Below are positions 1 through 14,428 of a stretch of DNA of 64,000 nucleotides, in pieces. The notes under the pieces are model-generated. The model worked only from the letters and a program-made list of their open reading frames with translations, ran no database searches and was not told the DNA's origin. Both the position numbers and the translations under genes were made by a program. The first letter of the stretch is position 1, and each line of letters opens with the position of its first letter. The DNA is from Synanceia verrucosa (lineage: Eukaryota > Chordata > Actinopteri > Perciformes > Synanceiidae): NCBI GenBank assembly GCA_029721515.1, contig CM056566.1:24219269-24283268 (forward strand), in the 5' to 3' direction.

Positions 1-49
1 ACAAACTAAGATGAAGATGTTTTTGGATGGAAATATTCATCCTCTACAG

Positions 50-812
50 ACAAGCTCTCCTCTCACCAGACTCCATTCACTAAAGCAGTAATTTAAGCTC
101 TCCTCTCACCAGACTCCATTCACTAAAGCTGTAATTTAAGCTCTCCTCTCACCAGACTCCATTCACTAAAGCTGTAATTTAAGCTCTCCTCTCACCAGAC
201 TCCATTCACTAAAGCGGTAATTTAAGCTCTCCTCTCACCAGACTCCATTCACTAAAGCAGTAATTTAAGCTCTCCTCTCACCAGACTCCATTCACTAAAG
301 CTGTAATTTATGCTCTCCTCTCACCAGACTCCATTCAATAAAGCGGTAATTTAAGCTCTCCTCTCACCAGACTCCATTCACTAAAGCGGTAATTTAAGCT
401 CTCCTCTCACCAGACTCCATTCACTAAAGCGGTAATTTAAGCTCTCCTCTCACCAGACTCCATTCACTAAAGCGGTAATTTAAGCTCTCCTCTCACAAAA
501 CTCCATTCACTAAAGCGGAAATTTAAGCTCTCCTCTCACCAGACTCCATTCACTAAAGCGGTAATTTAAGCTCTCCTCTCACCAGACTCCATTCACTAAA
601 GCGATAATTTAAGCTCTCCTCTCACCAGACTCCATTCACTAAAGGGATAATTTAAGCTCTCCTCTCGCCAGACTCCATTCACTAAAGGGATAATTTAAGC
701 TCTCCTCTCACCAGACTCCATTCACTAAAGGGATAATTTAAGCTCTCCTCTCACCAGACTCCATTCACTAAAGGGATAATTTAAGCTCTCCTCTCACCAG
801 ACTCTATCACTG
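50..812. repeat. 43-bp minisatellite, array 1
   Basis: About 17 head-to-tail copies of a 43-bp unit, recognisable by CTCTCCTCTCACCAGACTCC followed by a CACTAAAG core and TAATTTAAG. Copies differ mainly at two or three bases after CTAAAG (cggt, cagt, ctgt, ggat), and the GGAT type is clustered at the right end. The array lies in the intron downstream of slc49a4 exon 5. The sequence just after it (about 813-850, CTGCATCAATCGGTTA then a GTGACT-ATATGTTTT block) recurs after array 3 at about 27620-27660, so the two arrays share a flank. Confidence 0.97.
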
Positions 813-1039
813 CATCAATCGGTTATTTCTTAGTGACTTATATGTTTTCTCAGATTCTTGCCGCTACTTCGTGCTATCTCAATTACTGGATGTAACCACA
901 GTTCTCCGACTATAAGGACACATACTGAACATGTAGCAGCATCATGCAGAAACCTACGTCAGTGGATATTTCTTTTAGAATGGACCTACCTTTAACAAGA
1001 TTAGAAGTGATATTTTGGTGGTGAGTGTGTGGATTGTAC

Positions 1040-4000
1040 CTGGCTCACTTTAGCTGGGGTGAGGACCATGTCCAGGACTCCTGCCCAGCCTGCGATCACT
1101 CCTGATGGGACAGCGTAGGCCAGCGCCAACATCAGGAACCGCAGGTTACTAAACAGGATACATCAGAGACATTAGAGACATTAGAAACTGCAGCGAAAAA
1201 GTCTGCCAAGCAAACTGTTTATGTTATTCTCCTCAGAATATGAATGAGCTCAGTTTAAACTCAACGCTTAATGAGTCCTGATGAGCTTCTTATTTATTAA
1301 CCACACATTCAGATCATTTCTGGCTGTCCTCTGGGTGAAAAAAGAAACATCTTTACTTCTCAAATAGCCTGATCAATGTTCATAGGGACCAATAAATAGT
1401 CCACACCGCGCATCAATCATTGGCTGACACAGTTTGTCCTGTTTAACATGCAGCACTTTGCTCTAATTAAAAACCAAATAGGCAAATCTCTGTGTTGAAT
1501 GTTAATGAATGCTTCACCTCTGCTGTTAGAAGTCTCTCATTAGAACAGATATTAATATATTTATGGATGTGTGCCCTCTGTGGATGTGGGGGGGATCAAT
1601 TCATGTTTTCTTCTGTGACTCAAAATCAATTCACAACTTCCAAAAATCAATTCATTTTTTTTAAAAGACCACTTTTAGAGGGGTATTTGGTGAACAATGG
1701 ATTTTTTTAAACTGCAGAATTTCTGGCAGCTTGCCGATGGAGTTTGATTATTTGTTATTCATCACTGACAATGTACAAATAACAAATAAAGGTTTGATTA
1801 AAAGGTGCGGATTTGTGCAAATTTTTCATGAATAAATGTTACTTTTTACATTTATATGTTTAATTTATTGCAATCAGTTGATATACAATTTTGAAATACA
1901 TAAAACTATGCACACAAACTAGCTCCTGATTAATTAACTGATTATTTATAAAAATATTACTATAAGACATGCTCTGAATACTAATACTCTAGTAAAAAAT
2001 ACCCCTAATCAGTAATAATTTAGATTTAATTCATAAATAAATTACAGACATCCAATGGGCAGAGTTCACCAACAGCATATGAGTTAAATAAATTTAGTTC
2101 TTTGGATTTTAATATCATAAAATGATGTGGTTGGTGGGTTCTCTTCCACAGCAGAAACAAACCGGTCCAGCCAAGACCACCAGGACCTTTTCAGGTGGTC
2201 TCAGTAGGGTCCAGCAGCTGATCCTGGACCAGAGAGTCCTGAAGGACAAAGACCAACTAGATCCTGACAGACCTGAGAGGAACCATAAAGGGGAGCTTCT
2301 CTGCTGTTTGGAGCTCTGCCATCAGCCCACAGCACACTGTCACTTTAGATAATACATAGATTTATATAACATACATTCATATATTATATATATTTACATG
2401 CAGAGAGCTGTGACAGCAGAAGATCTATCCTGGTAACAGAGATAAACAGCAACCTGCCAGAATAAAACTGCTGCAGGATCAGAGGGTAAAAACCAAAACA
2501 ACGTCAGAAGTTATGATTTATATTAATATTCAAAGGGTTAGGCCTGCAGACACAAACAGAGTGTCTGTATTCTGATTATCAATGTGATCGATGGATTATT
2601 ATAGCTGCTTTTACTATTATTTATTTATTATTATTATAACTGTTGTTATTACTGAGGCTACCATTAATGCATCTTTCCTGACAAACGTTTCTCCTGCCGG
2701 CTCTTTCTCTCTGGTCGCTGACCTCTTAAATAAATCATGTGTTCATCAGCGACGCTGCTCGTCAGCAGACATCAAACTGGACAAAGATGAGATAAAAACC
2801 TCCCAGCAGTGATGAAGAGCTCCCAGGCTGTAGATGCCTTCAGATGCCCTCTGATAGGAACTGCTAATATCTACTCGGCTCTCAGGGATCCAACAATGAA
2901 GAATAAACGCCTCGCTGTGTTCGCACTCACAACGCTCACCTCTCCAATCACGAGCAAGCCAATTACAATCACCTGGAAGCCCCACGCTAATCACCTCCGC
3001 CCGATGAAGTGCCTTCTCCTCCTGATTACAACCAGTGGGCGAAGGCTGATTTGTTTTCCCAGACTCAGCTTCACTCCTGATATTTATTCTCCTTTCATCG
3101 TGAGGCCGGCGGCGTCCTGAGCGGGGACATGTGGAGAACACTGTGGGCCTCCAGCGTCCCGTTTAAACACACTTTAAAGTCAAACTATGGCAGGAAGTTG
3201 ATCCTGTGCTGTGAACACCTTTCCTGACTCTGATCCATCGCTTTCATTCTATACAGAAAAACAAACCTCTCCCTGCCGGACCAGTCTGTCCTGCCCTGTC
3301 CTGGTCTGTCCTGAGCACTGTGAGGCTATTCTCCTTGGGGAGAGCATCAACAGTCATAAAAAAACAACCTCTCTGACACTTTTTCCCCATCATCCTCAGC
3401 CATAACTGCAGGAAATCAATACCCCTGCACCTTTCCCCTCGTCCAGCTCATTTAGATAACCAGATGTGAGCAGATGCTAGCTGCTAGCTGCTAGCCTCTT
3501 CCTGCTGGTGATGGAGTATATTTGTGAAGAAGTCTCAAAGCTGAAGTGTCATTTGTCCTTGGCGGAGCCAGCTGGAGATGGATGGAGCTGGAGGGAGGCT
3601 GAACAGCTGGAGGGATGAACGGACCAGTCGGTGTCTCAGGTGGACTAACTGACTACCTGCTGGACACTTAAAAAACACACATTCTTTCATAAACATCTCT
3701 AGAAAACTCTGTCTGCTTCATTCATCAGCTCACAGCAGAATATAAACTCTTTAAACCCTGCAGCCTTTTTAAATAAATATTTGCACATATACAATGGTAT
3801 TATTTTTATTTTATTAGCAATGTTAAACCTGTGAAACAGGTCCGCAAGGGACCTATTGAAACTGTAGTGTTTATTATTATTATTATTATTAGAAATATTA
3901 TTATTCTTATTATTCCTGAACATCTGTTTTCCCAATTTTCGCCCCTTTCCCAACGTTAAAAAGTTGTATAAATTTGCACATTCCTGCGGCCCGCCCTGAA

Positions 4001-7000
4001 ATTCGACATTTTGGGGTGTTTGCACACGTTGCACGCAAAATGGCTGAATGGCGCCCCCTACAAAGTTGAAAAATTCCCATAGGGAAAGTCGCCAACTTTG
4101 GCGTACCTCAACGAAAATCGGTACACGTTAAGCATACCCAGACAAACAAAACTGTCTCTTGGCAGGAAGCTGAATTTCCAACAGGAAGTCTGACATTTTG
4201 AATTTTTGATTTTCTGATGAAAACGAACTCGGCCTAGGGATTTCGTCCGATCAACACGAAATTTGGTTCAGATGATCCCCAGACCTAGCTGAGCAAAAGT
4301 TGTGCTCTGCACTTAATTATGTCAAAGGGCGTGGCCACTAGACCTCGCTAAACTTTGGCAAATTCGCCGTCTAAATTCAACCGACTCTCATGTTCACATA
4401 GTCGATCCTAGCAGCTTCAAATATTAGCAGCATGACGGGGGTTCTGCCCCGAATGTTCCACTGTACTAATATCACGCCTTCTCATGGTGTTTAATGGCTT
4501 TAATAAACTCCTATCATCACGAAAGTTGATACACAGGTAAAGGGTGGCGACCTCTAACATCTGATGGGGGCCACGTCCACGGGCGGGATGAAATGGCTCC
4601 ATAGCGCCCCCTTGAAATTTTCAAAAAACCCTCCACATAGGGTTTTTTTGAGTTGCAACATGAAAATCGGTATACACGTGTACGTTGACCAGACGCACAA
4701 AAAAAACTCTCTTCCACCGATGGTCTATTCCAAACAGGAAGTCGGCCATTTTGTTTCAACACTTCATTTTGACTGGATTTCCACACTGAACCATCGAATG
4801 GCCTTAACTCCTTTGTTTGTTATCCGAATCAAGTGACGTTTATTGCCCCCTGCTCGCACCGCCGTCACCGTCTGATGCCCGACGGCATCATACCGCGAGG
4901 ACCCTTCATAACCGCTTGCGGTTTTCTAGTTTTGATTTACCATTATTGCTATTGTAAACAATAAATCTAGATAAAAACATAGAAAACATGGACCCTTTGT
5001 AATTTGTTGTTAATATAGACACACACACACTCACATAATAGATACATGTAATTATGTACAACAAAACATGTAGCAGATATCATGACGTCTTTGTCTGGTT
5101 GGTGAGATTAATCTGACTTTACAGGGGTTCTGATTTCCAGTGACATCACGTGAGAGCACGGCTCACAGACACTTCGACTTTTCCGTACCCAGCCCTACTG
5201 GAGTATGTTTTATTTATTTAATTAAAGCACGCCCACGAAATCGACATCATCGACACGCAAACACAACACTGAGCAGTATAAACGTGGCCTTATTTACTAT
5301 GAAGTGTCTTTAATTGTTGAAATGAAATACGCAGTGACTGACGAGTTGTTTTGGTAGCAGCTAAACTAGCATGTCCATACTGTTTACAGGGGATCAGGTC
5401 TGCACTAAGCAGATGAGTGGAGGGTTGAAACAGCACTTGTCTGCTCTGCTGACAACAGCTGTTTCATTAAAATGTTTGGGTTTGAATAGAGGAAGGTTCA
5501 TGTTTCATACTGTTAACAATGTAGTGAAGCCCATGTTGGGTTATAGACCTTTTCAAACTTGACAGCATAACTAGTTACAGAAGAACACAACTAGTACAAC
5601 TTCAATACAGCAATATTACTGTATAAAACAAACAAAAAACAACAACAACATTCTAAATAGGCCTCATTTGCATTTTTTTCAGGAAGTAAACAGAGACCCA
5701 AGCTGTTGCCATGGCAACAGAAGCATGAATTCTACTGGAATCATCACATCACATGAAACATTCTATTTCTTTTCATGTGAGAGCAGAAAGTTCTGTTGGG
5801 TCCTTGTTCGAGCAGAGAGATACCTTGTAGAAGTAGCAGCTACCACGAGCTTACAGAGCACTACAGAGCTTCTGGATTATACTTTGGTACCACAAACATC
5901 TTTGTTCGGCTATCAATGGCTTCAAACGTCCAATGCAACCAGGATGGACCAACATTGGGAGTTCAGGACCAGGAACATCAGGACCTGAATAAATCCCTGA
6001 TGATCTCCTTCAAAGAAAACCAGGAGCTGGCCTCAGAAAATGCTGCTCTTAAGGAGCAGCTGGCCAGCAAGGAGTCCGGCTGGGAGATGGAGAAATCCAA
6101 AATTCTGAAGGCTCTCAAGTCAGAGAGAGCCATCAGGAAACAGGCTCAGGCGGACTTGAAGGCAAAGGAGAGGGAGACAAAGAAGCCAGTGACCGCCAAG
6201 CCTGAGACCATCACCATCCTCCAAAACAAAGGCCTGCAGGACCTGAGAAAGAGTCTACTGGAGGCCCAAAACACAAACAGTAGGCTGGCCTCAGAAATCA
6301 CAGCCCTGAGGCAGCAGATGGCCACCAGGGAGTTCAGCTGGCAGCAGGAGACAGCCTGGATTCAGCAGGCTGCAGCTGAAAGAGAGGAGATGATCAGCTT
6401 TCTGTGGCAAAGTCTGCTTCATGAGCAGGAAAAGACCCTGTACGCCTATGACGAACTCAACCACGTCACCGTCCAATATGAAAATTTCAACAGCAGGATG
6501 GCAATGGACCTGAACGCCAAGTGGGAAACCATGTGGTGTCAGGAACAAGAGAAGATGGCCCTCGAACGTCAGACTCTTGAAGAGAACTCTGCAAGGGAGT
6601 TGAGCCAGGTCATCCAGGAAAAGGATGACCAGTTTGCCACAATAGCAAGCGACAAAAAGGCTCTAGAAGCAGAGAGTCTGGAGTACAAGGCCAGGCTGGA
6701 AGAGCTGGAGAGAAAGTTCATCCAGAGTGAGGCTGAGTGGAAAACCAAACTCAGCACTCTGGAGGATCAGAGGAGGAGCGAGCTATCTGCTGAGGAGGGA
6801 AGCTCTCAGGTCCTGACCCAAAACAAATCTGACCTCCAGGTCTGTGACCTGAACCTTCTCGAGCTCCAGCAGACAGCTGAAAAGGACAAGGTGGAGCTCA
6901 CAAAGGCCGAGATAAAGGCAAAGAAGGAGGCAGCGAAGAAGCTGGAGAAAGAGAGGAAGGAGAAGGAGGAGAGAGAGAAGAAAGAGAAGGCCAAGAAGGA

Positions 7001-10000
7001 GAAGCAAGAACAGAAGGAACTGAAAAGGCAGAAGAAGGAAAAGCAGACAAAAACAACCAGCTGTTTTCCTTGGTGGTAAAGAAACCTCTGGAAAGCTGCA
7101 GGTTCCTGCAGTGCCTCAACATGGTGGAAGAGTGATTCTCCTCATGTCTGCATGGTTTCCTCCAGGCACTGCAGTTTCCTCTCACAGTTGCCCTGTAGCC
7201 TGACAGACCGACTGGTTTTCTTTGTGATAAAGAAACCTCTGGAAGGTTGCAGGCTCCTGCACTGTGGAAGACTGATTCTCCCCGTGTCTATGGGTTTTCT
7301 CCAGGCACTCCGGTTTCTTCAAAATGCATGATGATGTGCATAAAAAACAACAAACTTTTTTAAAATAAAATAAAAAAAAATTAACATAAGCTTTTAGTTG
7401 TAATACAAGTAATTTATCTTACGATAAGGGCCTTTATGAAAACTAAGAATCATAGTAGAAAAAATGCATCAAAAATAAGTAGGCAAACAAGAAAACAGTA
7501 ATATAAAAACATAAGTAGTTAAGACATTACAGTGAAGATCCACAGGTATTGCACAGAAAAGTCATTGCACAAGCATTTAAGTTTACTGGTGTTAAAGGTG
7601 TTTGCACATATACAGTTATTGCATGTGTCAGTTATACATATTTTTCCCCCATCATCCCTGAGTGATGTAATTATTGTGTTTTTGTGTGTCCAGAGCACTG
7701 ATGGCTCTGGGGAAAACACTGGGAATACACACGAATCATTGTTTATGGTTGAATATGCTCTATATGTGTGCCACAGCCCTCCCACATTATTTTAGTCCTC
7801 AACATCATTCATTGATGGTTATGCACTTCATGCTCATCCCATTTTTATCGGTTGTTTGATTGATTCATGCACCCATACACAAGGAAAAATGAACATTCCT
7901 TTAAGTAAATTTGTATGTATGAGTAAAGTACACAAATGCAACACAGTGTATGTAAGTGCAGTATTTGAGTAAATGTTCTTAATCTCTAATAAGGCACCAC
8001 TTATAAAGTTGTAAGCAAGAAGCCACCGATTCACTTTGGTCAAGATCGGTAAAAGGTCAAGGTCACCAAGGTCAAATATGCCTTTTTAACCATAACTTCA
8101 TGTAGGAAGGAGCGAGAGCAATACTGGTCTCAACATATCTGGTATTTATATTACTGGTATTTTGGTCTTTTTCAAAACTCAAATTCAAATGTGACAAAAC
8201 ATTCATCCATTCATCCATTATCTACCGCTTATCCTCATAGGGTTGCAGGGGGGCTGGAGCCTATCCCAGCTGTCTCAGGGCTAAAGGCAGGGTACACCCT
8301 GGACAAGTCTCCACCTCATCACAGGACACATAGAGACAGACAACCACTCACATTCACACCTACGGTCAATTTAATTTGGGCGGCAGTAGCTCAGTCTGTA
8401 GTGACTTGGGCTGGGAATCGGAGGGTCGCCAGTTCAAGTCCAGGTCGGACCAAATGTGGAGAGTGGACTGGTAGCTGGAGAGGTGCCAGTTCCTCCTCCT
8501 GGGCACTGCCGAGGTGCCCTTGAGCAAGGCACCGAACCCCCAACTGCTCGGGGCGCCTGGATAAGGGGCAGCCCCCTCACTCTGACACCTCTCCTCTAAT
8601 GCATGTGCATGTGTTTGTTTGTGTGTGTAATGTGCAACTGACAAAAAGTTACTAACAGAGTGAAAAAATGTAATTGAGGGATTAATAAAGGAATTCTTCT
8701 TCTTCAATTTAAATTAGCCAATTAACCTAATCCCCATGCATGTTTTTGGATGGTGGGATGAAGCTGGAGTACCTGGACAGAATTAAACAAGTTACCTTCT
8801 TGCTGTGAGGTGACAGTGCTAACCACTACGCCACTGTGCCACATACTAATGTGAATATGATGTTAAATGTGGGTTACAATGCGTCAAACTCAACACATTC
8901 ACTCTTAGGCGTTACTTTTGCTGGTTACTGTGATGTTAAACACGAGTCGTTCATCACAATGCACCGATTTCAACACCTCAGGGAAGTAGGACGCAATGTA
9001 CGGCTTCAGACAGTGAGCAGCGAGGGACAAAATAGTGCAGTATCATTATTAGGGCCCGAGCGGACTGTGAAACAGGTCCGCAAGGGACCCGTTGAAACTG
9101 TAGTGTTTATTTTTTTTTATTTTTGTATTCCCAAATTTCGCCCATTTCCCAACGTTAAAAAGTTGTATAACTTTGCACATTCCTGCAGCCCGATCCGAAA
9201 TTCGATATTTTGGGCGGCAAAATGGCTGAATATATACTTTAATTTCCTGAATGCAGCTTTCAGATGTTCCAGAAGAAGCAAAGATAAGAACAAATGTCAA
9301 ACAAAGAACAGTTAAAATGAAATGAAAATGTGTGAAGAGATTTAAAAATTAGATGATTTCCAATCATAAAACTGAGCTACGATCACTCCTGAGCAGGAGA
9401 TATGAATTCATGTTTTGGGTCTAAACTGTCTAAAGGGCAACATGAACGTCCTTTATTTGACTCATATTTAAAAAGTGACGACTCATGATTGATTACTGAG
9501 TTGTAGAAGAAAACTGACTGAACTAAACGTGACGAGGAGCCGAGTCATTTGTTCAGATTTCAATATTAACTATGAATTTGTATTCCTTGGTGTTCCTGTA
9601 CAGGTGGTGGACAAAATAATAGAGACACCTCAGGATGAACCACCATAAACAGACAAACAGCTCGCTGGACGGACGCCTATCATGGTGGAACAGAAACCCT
9701 CATCAGGGTTGGTTACAACAGAGCCAGAGCAGCAGATTTGGACCAGGAGAGCCACACCAACAGATCTGGGCCAGCAGATTCTGACCAGCAGATCCGGGCC
9801 AGCAGATTCAGGCCAGCAGAGGCAGCTCCTCCAGGAGCATCCCCCCTCCTCCGGCCCTTTAATCCCTGGCCACGGCCACCACCATCATTCCTCCACACCC
9901 ATCAGGCAGGCAGGAGGATCAAACAGATTTCCTCTTTTTGTTTCCAGACTGGACGCATCAATAAGAGCCTCCCAGCTCCTGGTCAGGACAGGAAACCAAA

Positions 10001-12149
10001 CCCTGAACACGACTGACGCACATCAACACTTCATTATCCTTCAGTCATCAATCCAGAGGGAAGGGATGCTGCTTCTCTGACAGCAACCTGAGCAGACGGC
10101 GAGCGGACGACCGCCTTCGTTAAGATTTAACGCTCCTCCTCCGGCACCACTTTAACTCTCCGAGACAAGAAGACGAGCAACGCATCATCAAGTAAGGAAG
10201 TGGGTTAGCAGGAAGACGCCTCCTTCTGATCCGACAGACCAAAGGTCAGCTGGTTTTACCTGAGCAGTCTGCAGATGCTGCTCCTGTAGCTCAGCCTCTG
10301 GCTGGCGGCAGCGACGCTGGGAGGCATCGGAGGATGAGACGGGAAGTAGATGAGGATGGCGCTGAAGAGAGCCGCGATCACTGCCAACTCTGCCGGAGGC
10401 AAGAGACAGGAAGTGAGACAGGAGTAAAATCTGTCCAAAATACAATCGTTTCAATGCATATGTCATAAAAGAGTCACAGTGACCTTTGACCCCCCCAAGT
10501 CTGATCAGCAAACTAGAGCAGCATTGATCAATCAATCACTTATCAACTATTTAAATAACCAGCAACTATTCTAATAAACCATTAATCAGTTTGAGTCATT
10601 TTTAAAAGTCCAATTTTTTTTTTTACCATATCATAAACCAAACAACTGATCGATTAACGGAGAAAATGATCAACAGACAAAATTAATCCATCAGTTTCTA
10701 GTATTTTCCCTCTTTTACCATTTCTTTTATTATGTACATATAGTTTTCTTTCATTTTTTTTGAATGTCTTCCCTCCTCCCTCTGTGTACAGGCTATATTA
10801 CTATTATATTATTATATTTTTACATTTTTTATTCTAGAGGTCGGACAGTTTTCCTGAATTGCTCTTATTTAAATTTATTTTTGTTTTCCAAATGCATGTT
10901 TAGTTGCAAATTTCATTTCACTACTGTTGTACATGAACTATTATGCATGTGACAAATAAATCTCTTAAATGTCTTATTTTACTAAATAAATCTGACTGTT
11001 CATGTTTTAATATTTTTTTTCAGCGACTTTAATCAACTATAAAGCTCTATTTTATCTCTTTTGATCATGAGTTTCTGTAATAAAACATCTAAAAGAGAAC
11101 AAACTCTTATTAAATCTCACTCTGGTTTCATTTGTGTCAGTTTAGTTTATTTTTTCAGGGTCGACATCTCATCATGTTCCTGTCTGAAGCCTCTTTCTCA
11201 CTGATTGATCGGCCATCAGCTGCATTGATCTGGCTCCTGGCTCTTTCTCTTGATGACCTCTAAATCTTTTGCTTCACGCTGAAGACTTCCTGCTCCGTTC
11301 TTTAAAAACCTGCAGGTTAAACAAGAAGCTGCAGCTTCTCTCTGCTTCTTTCTCTTTTGGGCGTTCTTTTAATTTTCTGAACCAGTTAAGCACAAAACTG
11401 TCAGACGCCGCTTATGAACGTAATAACAATAATAATTGTTTTTTTTTCCTAGAGGCTCCTGGTTTTGTTCGTGTCCCGTGACTGTGCCCCACATGATATT
11501 TCAGATCCTACCTGCATACATGACCAGCTGGATCCGGCCACGGATGGAGGTCTCGGACATGACGGCCGCTGCCACGGTGGCCGGTGTCTGGGTGTGGTTG
11601 GGGGCCGGCACCACCAAGGGCCCCACGATGTACGACACGGCGCTGCCCAGGTAGGAGAAGAGCGAGGCCACGGCGGTGGCGGTGGCTCGCTGGTCCGGAG
11701 CGAACCAAGTGGTGGAGAGGTAGGGGCCGCCGCTCATGATGGTCGGGCCGCCGAGAGCGTTCAGGAACTGACCTCCGTGGATCAGCCTGCAAAACATACA
11801 AACAAACAAACAAACTGAGAGGAAGAATTCTAATCCAACCATGAGGTCTATTCACAGAATAAAACAATAAAAACAGGATCAGGATAATATTAATGCCTGC
11901 AAACAACAACAAAACAACAAACAAGTCGAATCAAACTGAGACAAAACAAGTGGCAAAAATATTAAAATAGCTGCAAACAAAAAAACTGTCACAAACGACA
12001 ATAAAATGATAATAACATATATAAACAACCAATAAATAAATACTCAAAACACAAAACTGTCACAAACATACAGCAACAAAATAATAATTATAATAATAAT
12101 AAATATAAACAACGAAACACAATAAAAACACACAAAACAAGTGGAAAGG

Positions 12150-12187
<38 letters not shown>

Positions 12188-14373
12188 ATGAATGACATTA
12201 ATTCTAGTCTTGTGATGAGGTTGTTAGTTCTAACAAAGAGAGAAGAGACGCTGCTTCAGTCTGGATTTTATACTCAGATTTGACGGCTGCTGATTTTTAT
12301 TAAACAGAAGTGACAGAAAACTCTTTTCAGGACCTTGTTAATAATATTTGTGTGACGCGTTTCCACCAGTCAGGCCACAACATTTTAAAACTCACCTGAG
12401 TTTTTATTTATTTATATATTACTAATTTTTATGGACATGATTGTGTTTTATTGAACTTCTCTGCTTTCACTGTCAGCAGGAACTAAAGACACAAAGTGGA
12501 GCTGAGGAGGAATTATTAACCTTTCTATGACTACAAGTCATGGACAGAAATTAAATGAAAATATCATTTAAAGTGTGAAAGATGAGGAAAGCCTGGAGCT
12601 ACTCTGCTTTGCTGAAAGTCATAGGGACTATAGGAACGGATAAATATAAAAATGTGGAGGAATCCTTCCCAGTTTTCTCCTCTCTTCTACTTGATCTTCA
12701 GTCTGGATGTCTAGAAGCTTCCAGGATGGATGTGGTGACCAAAACTGTCTTTAAAGTGACAGCAGATGAGGACGGATGGCGAGCAGCGCCATGGAGGAAT
12801 GCTTAAGCTGATCAGTATTGATGAACGCTGCCAGACGAGACAAAGAAGCTGCTGCTGCCGTCACACCAGCGGCAGGCGTGACGGCCAATCAGATGCTAGT
12901 ATTAACCACAAGGCCGGTCTGTCTTTGAACGCAGCACAGAGGCTGAGAAGGACGAGAGCGAGAACTGAACCAACAGGAAGTTCAGCTCCTCAGAACGAAG
13001 GTCTAATCAATACTTCTGATCAGACACAAATATCCTGTTGATGATGTCACTGACCTCTCAGTCTGGTTCATTCAACATCAAAGCAAAGAGTGACATCTAG
13101 TGGTGGAGCAGAGACGTGAAGATGAATAAATACACCTATTTTAACATAGATCTGTTTACAAGCTTTCCTTTATTAGCTACAAATGTTTTTTTAATGTTTT
13201 TTTTTACTTATTCTAATTGAAACATTTGTCATTGGTTCTTATTTAATTCTATTTTTTTTTTTTAATCTAACAGGCATCTGTAATATTAATATTAATTATT
13301 CAAAGAATCTAATTTGATTTTAATTATTTTTTATTGATAATGTGTGATATATTTCCACTGTGTCTGTGTGCGGGAGGACGTCAGGACACTATTTTTTTAT
13401 TTTATCTTACTTTGATTTTTACATATAAGATTTTGTATATTTTATTTTTCCTTGCTTTATTGTATTTTATTTTATATTATTATTATTATTTTATTTTTAT
13501 TTATTTTGTCTTACTTCCAGTTTAACTTTAGTTTGCCTAACCTTAATTTTTATTTTGTTTCATTTCTAATTTTTAATATTTTCTTATTTTATTTTACCTT
13601 GCTTTATGTTTATTTTATATTTCTCTTTTATTTTATATTTCAATATATATTTATATATTAGCCTAATTACACTTTATGATTTCACTTTGCCTTATTTGTA
13701 TTTTTATTTTATCTTTTAGTTTTATATTGAATTCAGTCACAAACTTTGACTGAATTAAAAAAAATATTAATTGATTGACTAATATTGCCATACTATAACA
13801 CACATTCCAATTTATTACCTTTTTCTAGTTGTAAATTCTGCAGTTTGTCCTCTTCTGTTTCATCTCATGAGATCCATTTTTGTCACAGTTTTCATTCACA
13901 GGTCTGAGGTCAGAGGTCAACAGACCTCATTAAAAACACCAGTTTTCCTCTGCCACCATCTCACATGACTGTGAAGAAGCTTTATTTAGCTAACATGTAT
14001 GTACACAACATATATACTCAGACCACCAAACCACACAGAGAGGAAATAAAAATCAATCAGGATTGAAACAGGTCGTCTCCTGATTCTATCACCTCTCCTT
14101 CCTGATATCCTGATATAACAGGTGTTTCATTTTCCCTGCGTTCAGCCCGTATCCTTCCTCTGATGGCTTCCTTTCCGCCGCCTCGTGAGAAAAGAAATCT
14201 GATTTATCTGCTCTTTGAAAGCTCAGTGTGCAGCCCAGCACAGATCGGCAGCAGCAATATTCAGGGAAATTAGCTTTTTAAAAGGAGCGCTGGAATTGAA
14301 ATGACCATCTCTGACTCTGACAATGAGACGCTGACAATACACGATGAGATGCTTTTTATGTTTTTCACTGTCA

Positions 14374-14428
<55 letters not shown>

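Noticed and set aside
50..812. CRISPR-like array of direct repeats
   Set aside because: The 43-bp units are contiguous with no unique spacers, and this is a vertebrate nuclear genome.
5796..5915. Start of the coiled-coil protein at 5796
   Set aside because: The codon there is TTG, not ATG; the first ATG in frame is 5916, and the 40 upstream residues show no coiled-coil pattern.
8378..8445. tRNA gene
   Set aside because: A- and B-box-like sequences are present, but they are the head of a SINE with a long body, tail and target duplication; the tRNA fold is not maintained.
12582..13041. Possible small gene from overlapping ORFs
   Set aside because: The two ORFs are in different frames, lack domains and splice support, and lie in an slc49a4 intron.
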